From: Planctobacterium marinum
GTDB lineage: Bacteria > Pseudomonadota > Gammaproteobacteria > Enterobacterales > Alteromonadaceae
NCBI RefSeq assembly: GCF_020687805.1
Contig: NZ_JAJEWQ010000004.1
Coordinates: forward strand, 434,001 to 498,000
Reading direction: 5' to 3'
DNA: 64,000 bases
Shown: in pieces, positions 9,267 to 18,516 of the stretch
Position numbering within the stretch: position 1 is the first letter of the stretch
How the letters are laid out: the number at the start of each line of letters is the position of its first letter
Notes under the pieces: model-generated
Database searches by the model: none
Told to the model about the DNA's origin: nothing
The model's input: the letters and a program-made list of their open reading frames with translations, nothing else
Program-made: the position numbers and the translations under genes

Positions 9267-10751
9267 ATGGAAGTAAAAGCTGCAAAAATTGAAGAAAGTG
9301 ATTTTGATATGTATCTCAAGCGAAGTAGCGGTGAATATCGCAAATTCAGACAAAAACAGAATTTAACGGTATCGTTGGCGATTCTGGGCACATTTGGTTC
9401 CATTTATTCTTTCTTCGCAGCCACGGATATTGGAATCAATTTTGATACAGCACAATTGGTTTTTTTCTTAATTATAGCGGTGTGCGGTCTTTACTTTACT
9501 TTTAATGACTTTGTTGGCTCTCGAGACCCTCACAATGTACATCCACCAACCGAAGGCTATTGGTTGCAAAGCAAAAGTGTTGACCAAATCAAAAGAGCAG
9601 GCCAGCCATCAGAGGTTGCTTTATCTGATATTTTGCCAAGTAGCGAAGAGCAAAATGCTGGGTTTGATAAATTACCTGAGATAAAAAACTGTCAAGAGCA
9701 CGCGTTTGTTTCTGAAGATCTGGACAATCTATTGCTCAGAGCAATTGCTGTTCCAATGGGACAGATAGAAATTAAGAAATATTATCTTTCTGGTAAGGCA
9801 GAGTTGAAAACACGCCAGATTAAGTTCTTATCAGCCAGAATCAAAGACAAAAAGAAATCTATAAATGAAGTAAAGCTTCGTTTAGGAAGCTCAATTGCAC
9901 AGTTCATCAAAGCGATTAATGGAAAAGGAGAAGTAAATATTGAAAAAGTTACTTATTTTGATGGGCTCGTTACCAATGAGGCTTTCCGCTCCATATTATT
10001 TGAGACATTACCAAAAGATGATGAACCATTACCAGATAGTGAGCTGGATTTAACAAGATATTATCCAGCCGAGTTTGAAAGTGGGGCATGGCGGCTGGGT
10101 GCACTGCCAAGTTCTGATGTGTCACAGCATATAGGGATATCTACAATTGCGATAACCAAAGATAATCGAGTGGTTATTTTTAAACAGAACAAGAACAATA
10201 TTATTGGTGCCAATACATACGTGGCTTCCGGATCTGGATCCATGGATTACAATGATAAGGTCGATAGTGGTTCAATACGTGAGTTTATAGAGGTTATTAA
10301 ATTCTCTATGGCAAGAGAGTTATGCGAGGAAACCGGTGCTATTAAAAGAAAACCTCATGTTCAGCTATCAGCTTCACAAATAAAAGAGATCAAGTCAGTC
10401 GCTGCCACTACCTGGGTGACAGGTTTCTTTCGCTGGGTGAACCGCTGTGGAAAGCCTGAATTTGTTGGAGTAACGAAGCTGAATAAAACCTATGATGAGA
10501 TAGAAGGAGATCGTGACGAGGTATCGAAGTCAGTTTCAGTGGAAAGATTCTCAACGAAAAAACTTGCAGCATTGAGTGACATCCGAGATTGGTTTACTGA
10601 AGTCAATAACTTGGAAAAAGTAAAATATAATTTAAGTTGTTATGCAGCGATTAGGAGGTTGGTTCAAATCGCTTCTTACATTGATTCTGAAGATGCGCAA
10701 AAGAAAAGCAATTACGATTTTTTGAATGCAAAATTATTTAACGAAAAATAG
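9267..10751 (+). CDS. Two-TM protein with C-terminal Nudix hydrolase domain
   Basis: About 494 residues from the ATG at 9267 (GGGA upstream); the frame is open from 9171. N-terminal part has two hydrophobic helices (LTVSLAILGTFGSIYSFF and a second ending CGLYFTF) separated by a short loop, then a charged middle part with a coiled-coil-like stretch (KARIKDKKKSINEV region). The C-terminal half contains a Nudix fold: ISTIAITKDNRVVIFKQN leads into SMARELCEETGA, the REx2EExG core of the Nudix box. Such enzymes hydrolyse nucleoside diphosphates linked to another group; the substrate is unknown. The 2TM-plus-enzyme plan resembles SLATT-type effectors of nucleotide-signalling conflict systems, but no cyclase partner is nearby. 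More AT-rich than its neighbours, so possibly acquired. Confidence 0.65.
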   Translation: MEVKAAKIEESDFDMYLKRSSGEYRKFRQKQNLTVSLAILGTFGSIYSFFAATDIGINFDTAQLVFFLIIAVCGLYFTFNDFVGSRDPHNVHPPTEGYWLQSKSVDQIKRAGQPSEVALSDILPSSEEQNAGFDKLPEIKNCQEHAFVSEDLDNLLLRAIAVPMGQIEIKKYYLSGKAELKTRQIKFLSARIKDKKKSINEVKLRLGSSIAQFIKAINGKGEVNIEKVTYFDGLVTNEAFRSILFETLPKDDEPLPDSELDLTRYYPAEFESGAWRLGALPSSDVSQHIGISTIAITKDNRVVIFKQNKNNIIGANTYVASGSGSMDYNDKVDSGSIREFIEVIKFSMARELCEETGAIKRKPHVQLSASQIKEIKSVAATTWVTGFFRWVNRCGKPEFVGVTKLNKTYDEIEGDRDEVSKSVSVERFSTKKLAALSDIRDWFTEVNNLEKVKYNLSCYAAIRRLVQIASYIDSEDAQKKSNYDFLNAKLFNEK

Positions 10752-10778
10752 GCGAAGTTTGTTCGCTTCGCCTTTTCG
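10750..10778 (+). terminator. Rho-independent terminator
   Basis: Perfect 8-bp stem AGGCGAAG / CTTCGCCT with an 8-base loop followed by TTTT, starting on the stop codon of the Nudix gene. It may also stop the convergent cyclophilin transcript. Confidence 0.8.
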
Positions 10779-10807
10779 TTGTGATCAACTGGTACCTTCT
10801 GTCAAGG

Positions 10808-11596
10808 TCAGGATTTTTGTCTGCGACGTAATAATAGTGCTGGCAGCGACAGCATTATCAATAGCAGGGGGTTAAGAGCACCGCCTGAAGAACCACCGTC
10901 GGAAGGGTTGTCTGAACCGCCACCATTACCGCTGTTGATCAGGGTATTTGGCGTGGGATTCAGGTCCGGGTTAGTGACAGTAGCCGAGTCTGTGACCACG
11001 ATATCAGTGATCAGGACAAAATTCTCTTCATCCGGGTCTACGCCATTGGCTGCGTCATCTTCACTGTAATTATTCAGCGGGATCGATGTAGCCGCACCGC
11101 CCAGATTAAAACGGGGCAACTCGCTGATTTGATCAACAATATTCATGCCGTCGCCAATAACCTGGCCAAAAACGGTAAAACCGCCATTTTGTACATCCAG
11201 ATTTTGGCTGTTGTCGGCGAGATTGATATACCACTGTGAGGTGGCGCTATTTGGATCTCCAGCCAGTTTTGCCATAGCTATAGTGCCACGCACATTCGAC
11301 AGCTCAGGCTCATTCACTACCGGTACGCCGGTTGCGACATTATCCAGCGGTAATTCGTTGTTGTACTGAAAGCCTCCAGCCTGAATAACGAAGTCAGTTT
11401 CAAGACGGTGAACCACATTGTTGGCATAGGCACCGGAATTGACATATTCAAGGAAGTTTTCAACAGTTTCAGGTGTGTCCTCATCGAACAGGTTCACGCT
11501 GATGGTGCCCATATTGGTGCGAATTTCCACGACGGTTGCCGCAGCCTGACAACTTAGCAGGGCGACTGAAATAAAAGCGAGTATTGTTTTTAGCAC
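10808..11596 (-). CDS. Cyclophilin-type peptidyl-prolyl isomerase with GlyGly-CTERM tail
   Basis: A 262-residue exported protein. Signal peptide MLKTILAFISVALLSCQAAA; cyclophilin domain about residues 22-200 with VVEIRTNMGTISVNLFDEDT, FVIQAGGF and FTVFGQVI, the family core. The C-terminus is GGSSGG followed by a hydrophobic helix and LLRRRQKS, the tripartite GlyGly-CTERM sorting signal, which in known organisms is cut by rhombosortase and leads to export or surface attachment with the type II secretion system. So it is a proline isomerase probably displayed at the cell surface. Single gene between two terminator-like regions. Confidence 0.9.
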   Translation of the reverse strand: MLKTILAFISVALLSCQAAATVVEIRTNMGTISVNLFDEDTPETVENFLEYVNSGAYANNVVHRLETDFVIQAGGFQYNNELPLDNVATGVPVVNEPELSNVRGTIAMAKLAGDPNSATSQWYINLADNSQNLDVQNGGFTVFGQVIGDGMNIVDQISELPRFNLGGAATSIPLNNYSEDDAANGVDPDEENFVLITDIVVTDSATVTNPDLNPTPNTLINSGNGGGSDNPSDGGSSGGALNPLLLIMLSLPALLLRRRQKS

Positions 11597-12170
11597 GATT
11601 AGATTCTTATTCTGAGTGGTTAAAAAATTGGGGCTAATGGTAAGGAAACTACAAAGGTGTCAAAACTGTTTTCGTGTATCAATTTGTAACTTTTGAATTA
11701 GCATTCCCTTGATTGATAGTATACGCCGTTTAAGGGCGCCGTTATACCGGGTGAGCGCATGAATGCTCATTTTGCGACCATGATGTCAGGAAACTTAGTG
11801 TCGTTGTTTTATAACACAGCAAGACTACCTTGCTTTTGCTTTTGCTTTTGCTTTTGCTTTTGCTTTTGCTTTTGCTTTTGCTTTTGCTTTTGCTTTTGCT
11901 TTTGCTTTTGGTTTTGCTCAGAGTTTATTCGAAGTACTGAACCTCACTACCTTTATGTGCAGTCGGACGCCCCGACAATAAGGTCAATATGATATCTGTT
12001 ATTGCGGCTCTAATTTGATTGGCAACGCAATCACAGAGCCATTGCGCAGATGGATAATCCAGTCTTAAAAAGTTGGCGGGAACTGACCCACATTAAGTGG
12101 TTGTCTGCTATACTGCGCGCCAGCCAGCCTAACGGCTATTCTGACAACCTTAATTTTTGAGTATCCCCCT
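11597..12170 (+). other. 574-bp gene-free interval with hexanucleotide repeat
   Basis: Between the divergent cyclophilin and YbiT genes. It holds the GCTTTT repeat described separately and an inverted repeat GGCTCT/AGAGCC near 12006-12044. A 77-codon frame across the repeat encodes only alternating Cys-Phe and is not credible as a gene. Promoters for both flanking genes are expected here but none is clear. Confidence 0.6.
11832..11910. repeat. Hexanucleotide tandem repeat, (GCTTTT)13
   Basis: Thirteen uninterrupted GCTTTT units, 78 bp, with one base-changed unit after them (GGTTTT). The strand composition is strongly skewed (no A on this strand). Repeat number is likely to vary between cells by slippage; because it lies between two promoters and not in a gene, any effect would be on spacing. 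Confidence 0.95.
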
Positions 12171-13763
12171 TTGATAAGTGCCGCCAATATCACCATGCAG
12201 TTTGGCTCTAAACCGCTGTTTGAAAACATCTCCGCTAAATTTTCCAATGGCAATCGCTATGGCCTGATTGGGGCCAATGGCTGTGGAAAGTCTACGTTTA
12301 TGCGTATTCTTAGCGGCAAGCAAGCTCCTACAGCCGGAAATGTTTCTTTAGCACCGGGCACCAAGCTTGGGGTACTGAATCAGGACCAGTTTGCGTACGA
12401 AGAGATGTCGGTGGTAGATACTGTGATCATGGGCGATACCGCGCTTTGGCAAGTGAAGCAAGAGCGCGATGCCATTTATGCCAAATCGGATATGACCGAA
12501 GAAGAGGGCATGCGGGTTGCGGATCTGGAAGTGCAATTTGCTGAGATGGATGGTTATACCGCCGAGGCGCGAGCCGGTGACATCTTGGCTGCAGCAGGCA
12601 TTGAGGAAAGCTATCATTTTGGATTGATGAAAGAGGTGGCTCCGGGACGTAAAGTGAGGGTGCTATTAGCGCAAGCCCTGTTTGCTGAACCCGATGTGTT
12701 GTTGTTAGACGAGCCTACCAACAACCTGGATATTTATACCATCCATTGGTTGGCAGAAGAGTTGAACAAGCGTAAATCCACCATGCTGATCATTTCGCAC
12801 GATCGCCATTTTCTTAACTCGGTTTGCACCCATATGGCGGATATCGACTACCAGGATTTGCGCATCTTCCCTGGCAATTATGATGACTTTGTCGCTGCCG
12901 CCGCCTTAATTCAGGAACAACTTCAGCACGAAAATGCCAAAAAATCTGCTGAAATTGAGGATTTACAAGCCTTCGTGGCCAGGTTTTCCGCCAATGCTTC
13001 CAAAGCCAAGCAGGCCACTTCACGGGCCAAACGCCTGGAAAAAATTGAACTGGCGGAGATAAAAGCCTCCAGTCGACGTCGTCCTTATATTCAGTTTAAG
13101 CAACATAAAAAACTGCATCGCCTAGCCATTACACTGGATGGCATTGGCCATGGTTATCCGGATTTACCGCTGTTTAATGACGGAAACTTATTACTTGAAG
13201 CAGGCTCTCGATTGGCGGTAATCGGTGAAAATGGTGCCGGCAAAACCACCTTATTAAAATGTCTGATCAGTGAATTAAGCGTTAACGAAGGGCGAATTAA
13301 GTGGGCCGAAAATGCTGCCATTGGCTATGTTGCACAGGACAGCAGCCGTGATTTTGATGGGGACTGGACCCTGTATGAGTGGATGTCTTTATGGCGCGGC
13401 GAAAAGCACGACGACATTCAGGTGAAAGCCATGCTAGGACGCTTGTTATTTAGCGCCGATGATTTTAATAAGAAAGTTAAGGTGTGCTCAGGTGGCGAGA
13501 AAAACCGTCTGCTCTTCGGTAAATTGATGCTGCAAGATATTAATGTTCTGGTGCTTGATGAACCCACTAACCACCTGGATATGGAATCAATCGAAGCCTT
13601 GAATGACGCCTTGTTGCGCTTTGATGGCACCATTATTTTTGTCAGTCACGACCATGAGTTTATCTCTTCACTGGCAACCCAGGTAATAGAAATCAAAAAT
13701 CAAAAACTGAACTACTTCGATGGCACTTATGATGAGTTTCAGGCCAGTAATGCCAGTCAGTAA
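12171..13763 (+). CDS. ybiT: ABC-F ATPase YbiT
   Basis: A 530-residue ribosome-associated ABC-F protein with two ATPase domains and no membrane part. Domain 1: [22 protein letters not shown]; domain 2: [31 protein letters not shown]; between them the charged linker ([20 protein letters not shown]). Length and sequence follow E. coli YbiT closely ([13 protein letters not shown] shared). ABC-F proteins act at the ribosomal E site; the exact role of YbiT is not settled. The start is a TTG at 12171 by homology; the first ATG is eight codons later. Confidence 0.93.
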   Translation: MISAANITMQFGSKPLFENISAKFSNGNRYGLIGANGCGKSTFMRILSGKQAPTAGNVSLAPGTKLGVLNQDQFAYEEMSVVDTVIMGDTALWQVKQERDAIYAKSDMTEEEGMRVADLEVQFAEMDGYTAEARAGDILAAAGIEESYHFGLMKEVAPGRKVRVLLAQALFAEPDVLLLDEPTNNLDIYTIHWLAEELNKRKSTMLIISHDRHFLNSVCTHMADIDYQDLRIFPGNYDDFVAAAALIQEQLQHENAKKSAEIEDLQAFVARFSANASKAKQATSRAKRLEKIELAEIKASSRRRPYIQFKQHKKLHRLAITLDGIGHGYPDLPLFNDGNLLLEAGSRLAVIGENGAGKTTLLKCLISELSVNEGRIKWAENAAIGYVAQDSSRDFDGDWTLYEWMSLWRGEKHDDIQVKAMLGRLLFSADDFNKKVKVCSGGEKNRLLFGKLMLQDINVLVLDEPTNHLDMESIEALNDALLRFDGTIIFVSHDHEFISSLATQVIEIKNQKLNYFDGTYDEFQASNASQ

Positions 13764-13904
13764 TGTCAGTAAGAATTGAAATCGCGATAAATGACATTAG
13801 CCATTTGTGTTTAAACCACTGCCTGGATGAGGAAATTTCGATATACTTTGTCAAAATTACCACCCGCCTTTAAGGCACCTAAGCCGTGACATAGACTTGT
13901 TAAT

Positions 13905-14642
13905 ATGACGACTGAAGCACCTAAGCGACTAAATAAATTCTTGAGCGATACCGGCGTTTGCTCGCGTCGGGAGGCCGATAAACTGATTGAACAAAAGCGT
14001 GTCACTATCAACGGTAAGTTGCCTGAACTGGGGACCAAAGTTCAGTCAGGTGATACGGTTAAATTGGATGGCAAAACGGTCGGTAGTGTTGCCAAAGATA
14101 AGTCTGATCGCATTTATATTGCCTATCATAAACCGATAGGGATTACCTGCACTACGGAGCGGCATGTCAAAGGCAACATCATCGATGCGATTGGCCACAA
14201 AGAGCGTATTTTTCCCATTGGCCGACTGGATAAGCCCTCTGAAGGATTGATTTTGCTGACGAGTGATGGCGACATCGTTAACAAAGTCCTGCGTGCAGAA
14301 AATGCCCACGATAAAGAATATATCGTGACGGTTAATCAGCCGATTAGTGAGCGCTTCTTAACGAAAATGGCAAAGGGAGTACCGATTCTGGGCACCGTGA
14401 CCAAACCTTGTAAAGTCAGTGCACGAGGCAAATTCCAGTTCAGTATTATTCTGACGCAAGGGCTGAACCGACAAATCCGTCGCATGTGCGAATTTTTGGG
14501 CTATGAAGTAACCAAACTAAAGCGCACTCGTATTATGCACCTGCAACTGGGCAAATTGCCGCCGGGTAAGTGGCGCAACCTGACAAATCAGGAACTACAG
14601 CAATTAAAAGACGCGGTAAAACACTCCAGGAAAACCGCATAG
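13905..14642 (+). CDS. rluF: 23S rRNA pseudouridine synthase RluF
   Basis: RsuA/RluF-type pseudouridine synthase; RluF modifies U2604 (E. coli numbering) of 23S rRNA, and also tRNA-Tyr. N-terminal S4 domain (RLNKFLSDTGVCSRREADKL), then catalytic motif GRLDKPSEGLILLT with the nucleophilic Asp, and the TQGLNRQIRRMCEFLGY signature. The 245-residue length lacks the basic C-terminal tail of E. coli RluF (290 residues). The RluF assignment over RluB/E rests on the GVPILGTVTKPCKV and RTRIMHLQLG stretches. Confidence 0.9.
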   Translation: MTTEAPKRLNKFLSDTGVCSRREADKLIEQKRVTINGKLPELGTKVQSGDTVKLDGKTVGSVAKDKSDRIYIAYHKPIGITCTTERHVKGNIIDAIGHKERIFPIGRLDKPSEGLILLTSDGDIVNKVLRAENAHDKEYIVTVNQPISERFLTKMAKGVPILGTVTKPCKVSARGKFQFSIILTQGLNRQIRRMCEFLGYEVTKLKRTRIMHLQLGKLPPGKWRNLTNQELQQLKDAVKHSRKTA

Positions 14643-14697
14643 CACCGTATTGTCGGTGCAAGATATGCGACAGAACACGCGCGGCAAATGTAGCTTT

Positions 14698-15441
14698 TTA
14701 CACTGACAACTGATAGGCGCAGATGCCTACCGAATTGGCCAGGTTTAGTGAGTCAATGCGACCACTGCCGGCAATGGTAAAAGCGTCGGCGTTCAGTGAA
14801 TTCAGATCCTGCAGAGGCACACCTCGGGCTTCGTTGCCAAACAAATAGCAGTCGTAGTGGCTAAATTCAGGCTGGTTAATTTTCGTTCCCTGTAAATCCA
14901 GAAAGGCAAATTTTTGGAATCGTTGTGACAGCGCTTCAAGTGGGACATCGGTTTCCAGCGGCAGATGAAAGATAGCACCCATGCTGGCACGCACTACTTT
15001 TGAGTTAAAAGGGTCAACGCTATTTGGGCTGAGCAATAAACGAAAGCCACCAAACCAGACCAGATTACGGATAATGGTGCCGAGATTGCCGGGGTCCTGA
15101 ACTTCGTAAAGATAAATACAGCGCTCGTTTGGTGTTACTGCGTTCGGTTTTTTATCTGGCGTGGGCAAAGGTACACAGGCCACGACACCCTGGGGTGTTT
15201 TGGTATCGCTGAGTTTGGCCATGTGTTTATCGCTGACCACTTCCAGTTGAAAATCAGCCGACAGAGTTTGTGCCCAATCAAGTCTGGATTGAGTGGCATA
15301 TAACGTGATGCGCCGTTCATCTGCGACATCTTTGCAGGCTTTTTGCAGTTCCATGATGAGATGCTCACCCTCCACCAAATAATGACCAAACTCCGCACGG
15401 TATTTTTTTTGATGCAGTTTTTTAACATCGTCTAGTTTCAT
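14698..15441 (-). CDS. TrmH/SpoU-family RNA 2'-O-methyltransferase
   Basis: SPOUT methyltransferase of about 247 residues. N-terminal substrate-binding region starting [19 protein letters not shown], with [12 protein letters not shown] typical of the rRNA group; C-terminal knot with [26 protein letters not shown] and [13 protein letters not shown], the three SpoU motifs. A TTG 12 codons earlier is open, but ATG at 15441 is better placed. It most likely methylates ribose in rRNA or tRNA; the exact site is not readable. Convergent with rluF and divergent from rlmE. Confidence 0.85.
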   Translation of the reverse strand: MKLDDVKKLHQKKYRAEFGHYLVEGEHLIMELQKACKDVADERRITLYATQSRLDWAQTLSADFQLEVVSDKHMAKLSDTKTPQGVVACVPLPTPDKKPNAVTPNERCIYLYEVQDPGNLGTIIRNLVWFGGFRLLLSPNSVDPFNSKVVRASMGAIFHLPLETDVPLEALSQRFQKFAFLDLQGTKINQPEFSHYDCYLFGNEARGVPLQDLNSLNADAFTIAGSGRIDSLNLANSVGICAYQLSV

Positions 15442-15536
15442 TTTTATGGGCCTGCTGTCGAGGGAAGCGTTTTGCAATTCAGGCCGGTGAGTTTACAATA
15501 TTCGCCTTTTTTGCGATACCGGAGCAGGCAAACTTA

Positions 15537-16157
15537 ATGGCGCGATCAAAAACCAGTAAAAAGTGGTTGGATGAACATGTTAACGATCCCTATGTGAAAA
15601 AAGCGCAAATGGATGGCTATCGCTCTCGCGCCAGTTATAAGTTGATTGAAATCAATGAAAAAGACGATCTGTACCGACCAGGCAGTGTGGTGGTGGATCT
15701 TGGTTCCGCGCCTGGTGGTTGGTCACAGATAGTAGCGCCTGTGGTGGGTGAGCGCGGGCGCGTGATCGCATCCGATATTCTGCACATGGATTCGATTATT
15801 GGCGTCGATTTTATTCAGGGGGATTTTACCGAAGAATCCGTTTACGACGCTATTTTACAGGCACTGGGTGGCGCCCAGGCCGATACGGTAATCTCTGATA
15901 TGGCACCCAACTTAAGCGGTGTTAAAAACACCGATCAATATGCTGCGATGTACCTGGTGGAACTGGCTCTGGATATGGCACGCAACGTGTTAAAACCCGG
16001 AGGCAGTTTTTGTGCAAAAGTGTTTCAGGGAGTGGGCTACGAAGAATACGCAAAAGATGTGCGTAGCTCCTTTGACAAGGTCATCGTGCGTAAACCCGCA
16101 GCCTCTCGCCCCCGTTCCCGGGAAGTTTATCTGGTAGGTAAGGGCTTTAAAGGCTAA
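15537..16157 (+). CDS. rlmE: 23S rRNA (uridine-2'-O) methyltransferase RlmE
   Basis: RlmE (FtsJ/RrmJ) methylates U2552 in the A loop of 23S rRNA. The 206-residue protein matches family length and shows [11 protein letters not shown] with the catalytic Lys, the SAM motif [25 protein letters not shown] with the catalytic Asp, and KVFQG with a further catalytic Lys; the C-terminal [17 protein letters not shown] is diagnostic. Usually rlmE is followed by ftsH; here the next gene is a convergent GTPase, so the usual cluster is broken. Confidence 0.96.
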   Translation: MARSKTSKKWLDEHVNDPYVKKAQMDGYRSRASYKLIEINEKDDLYRPGSVVVDLGSAPGGWSQIVAPVVGERGRVIASDILHMDSIIGVDFIQGDFTEESVYDAILQALGGAQADTVISDMAPNLSGVKNTDQYAAMYLVELALDMARNVLKPGGSFCAKVFQGVGYEEYAKDVRSSFDKVIVRKPAASRPRSREVYLVGKGFKG

Positions 16158-16186
16158 TAGCCGGTAACCGGAACCGGCAACATCTT

Positions 16187-17191
16187 TTAACCACGCCCTT
16201 TTTTCATACGTTGACTTTGAGCTGCTCGCTTTTCGGTGCGCTTTTCCTTGCGATCGCGTTTATCGGGTGTCAATGAACCTTCTTTGAATCGTTGTTTACG
16301 CCTTGCTTTGTCTGCGGCCTTTTTCTCAGCGGCAGCGACCATTTCGGCTTTTTCTCTGGTCAGCATCTCGGGGGTTTCAAGGCTGATCCTGCCCAGCTTT
16401 CCGGCTTGCAGTTCAGTTATCAATACCTCACAGATTTTATGCAGGTTAACCCGGCCACCCGTCATGATTGCCCCCCGCTGCCTGGCCGCTGCTTCCAGAA
16501 ACGCTAATTCGGTATCTGGCAGCTCTTCAAGTTTATAGTGTGCTTTCATCAATTCCGGGTAGGCCTTAATCAGATAATCGGCGGCAAAAAAACCAACATC
16601 ATCAAATTCCATCGCGGTATTTTTGACAGCACCAGATGCCGCCAGGCGATAGATAGAGTTGGGATTTTCCTGCTTTGGCCAAAGCACACCGGGAGTGTCA
16701 TACAGCACGATGCCATCACCAAGATTAATGCGCTGTTGGCTTTTGGTGACCGCAGGTTCGTTACCCGTCCTGGCAATGATGCGATCCGCAAGAATATTGA
16801 TCAGGGTGGATTTGCCGACATTGGGAATGCCGGTGATCATGGCATTAATGTGTTTTACTGAGGAGTCTTTTTGCGGAAATTGCTTGCGAATCAACCCCAG
16901 TATTTGCTTGCTGCCTGCAGGTTTGTCATTGGACGTAGTAATAGTCATGACCCCGCGCTGGCGTTCTAAATCTTCCTGCCATCGGCGGGTTATGTCTGGA
17001 TCTGCGAGATCAAACTTGTTGAGAATTTTAATACAGGGCTTTTCGCCCCGAATTTTAGCAATTTCAGGGTTTTCACTGGAGTAGGGAATGCGCGCATCCA
17101 ACACTTCAATCAGGATATCTACCTGACTTAACGACTCTTTTATTTCTTTCAGGGCTTTGTGCATATGCCCCGGAAACCACTGTAACGCCAC
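16187..17191 (-). CDS. ylqF: Ribosome biogenesis GTPase YlqF (RbgA-like)
   Basis: Circularly permuted GTPase that helps late assembly of the 50S subunit in Bacillus. Motif order is G4 (NKFDLAD), G1 (GIPNVGKSTLIN), G3 (DTPG), after the N-terminal WFPGHMHKA signature, confirming permutation. Length 334 residues; the C-terminal 60 residues are very basic and rich in Lys, Arg and Glu, as expected for an rRNA-binding tail. Distribution outside Firmicutes includes several Alteromonadales. Convergent with rlmE. Confidence 0.9.
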   Translation of the reverse strand: MALQWFPGHMHKALKEIKESLSQVDILIEVLDARIPYSSENPEIAKIRGEKPCIKILNKFDLADPDITRRWQEDLERQRGVMTITTSNDKPAGSKQILGLIRKQFPQKDSSVKHINAMITGIPNVGKSTLINILADRIIARTGNEPAVTKSQQRINLGDGIVLYDTPGVLWPKQENPNSIYRLAASGAVKNTAMEFDDVGFFAADYLIKAYPELMKAHYKLEELPDTELAFLEAAARQRGAIMTGGRVNLHKICEVLITELQAGKLGRISLETPEMLTREKAEMVAAAEKKAADKARRKQRFKEGSLTPDKRDRKEKRTEKRAAQSQRMKKGRG

Positions 17192-17403
17192 GTCGACTTC
17201 TCTTTAAATCACTCTTGCGTGTATTCTACTGTATTGCTGCTGTATAAGCACCCGCGCAACAGTAGCTGTCCGTCAGGAATGGGTAACAGAGTGGTTATTG
17301 CAATGGTAATGATTAGGCTGCTTCATGGTGGAATAGCTGTTGCAGGTGACTGATTAAGCTGCTAATTTTTTCAAACTCAGCCTTAACAGAGCCATCTAAT
17401 TCA

Positions 17404-18516
17404 ATGCTTAAATCACTTTTTGGAAGTCATCTACCGACGATTCTTCGTCCGTTGGCTTTGTATCGTCAGTTTATCCCGGGGCTGATTCTGACATTCGCAA
17501 TAGCCGTTGTTCACGCAGAAGATAAATCTGCCCATGCCTGGCAATCGGCGCCAGATTTGCCCTATCGCGTACAGGAGATTTATCCGACGGTTTATAACGA
17601 CCATATCGTTGTCGCGGGCGGTCTGTCGCCTGATGTGGATGAAAACCGGATTGGGGTATCCGATCGCGTGGTGGCCTATAGCCTTAAAGAGCTGATCTGG
17701 ATAGAAGCGCCCAGACTGCCTGAGCCGCGTCATCATCCCATGCTGGTGGCGGTAGATAATCGCCTGTTGGCAATGGGGGGATTTACTATTGATGCTCAGG
17801 GAGTATGGCACAACAGTGTTGATGTTTATGAATTACAGGCCAATCCGGACATGCCCGAAAAGCCGATTTTGCAACACGGACACTGGCAGAAAGTTGCTCA
17901 GTTACCAGCACCTTTAGCCGAAACCTTAAGTGCGGTGCATGAGGGTAAGGTGCATCTTGCCACAGGACGAACCCCTATTAATGCCGAAAAGAACAGTCAG
18001 TGGATTGAGCAAACCGACGTGAATACTCACTATATCTTTGACCTGCAAACCCTGACATGGTATCAAGGCGCAGCAGTACCCACCGCCCGAAACAGTGCCT
18101 GTAGTGTTCAGGCGAACGGCAACTGGCATACGATTGCTGGCCGAACTGTGGCAGGTGGAAATCTGAGTAGTCACGAAGTGTATAATTTTGCTACTAAAAA
18201 GTGGCAAACACTGGCGCCATTACCGCAAGCTCAAGGTGGGTTAGCCTGTGCCGCACACCAACAACATATCTATGTGTTTGGTGGCGAGTATTTTGACAAT
18301 GGTGGCGGTGTTTATGCCGAGGTTTGGCAATACAACATTGCAACCGATAAATGGCACGCCGCTGGTACTATGCCGAAACCCCGGCACGGCCTTGGTGCAC
18401 TGAGTGTCGCTGGTGATATTTATGTGATTGCTGGTGCTTTGCAAGCCAGTGGCAATCAAACCAGCGCCATTATGAGTGTCTTTTCACCGGAAAGATTGCA
18501 AGCCCAGAAACACTAA
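17404..18516 (+). CDS. Exported kelch-repeat protein
   Basis: A 370-residue protein with a long N-terminal export signal (FIPGLILTFAIAVVHAEDK cleavage region near residue 38) and a beta-propeller of about six kelch blades, seen as repeated GG...W...P pairs: VVAGGLSPD, LLAMGGFTID, HLATGRTP, HTIAGRTVAGG, YVFGGEYFDNGG, YVIAGALQ. Similar propellers include the periplasmic sialic acid mutarotase NanM, but no sugar genes surround it. Its last four bases overlap the convergent antiporter gene. Confidence 0.8.
   Translation: MLKSLFGSHLPTILRPLALYRQFIPGLILTFAIAVVHAEDKSAHAWQSAPDLPYRVQEIYPTVYNDHIVVAGGLSPDVDENRIGVSDRVVAYSLKELIWIEAPRLPEPRHHPMLVAVDNRLLAMGGFTIDAQGVWHNSVDVYELQANPDMPEKPILQHGHWQKVAQLPAPLAETLSAVHEGKVHLATGRTPINAEKNSQWIEQTDVNTHYIFDLQTLTWYQGAAVPTARNSACSVQANGNWHTIAGRTVAGGNLSSHEVYNFATKKWQTLAPLPQAQGGLACAAHQQHIYVFGGEYFDNGGGVYAEVWQYNIATDKWHAAGTMPKPRHGLGALSVAGDIYVIAGALQASGNQTSAIMSVFSPERLQAQKH

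Noticed and set aside
11832-11910. Possible CRISPR array
   Set aside because: Units are 6 bp with no spacers; no array with 25-40 bp repeats and unique spacers was seen anywhere in the window.
11759-11992. 77-codon frame of alternating Cys-Phe
   Set aside because: It is only the translation of the GCTTTT repeat; no ribosome site and no family.
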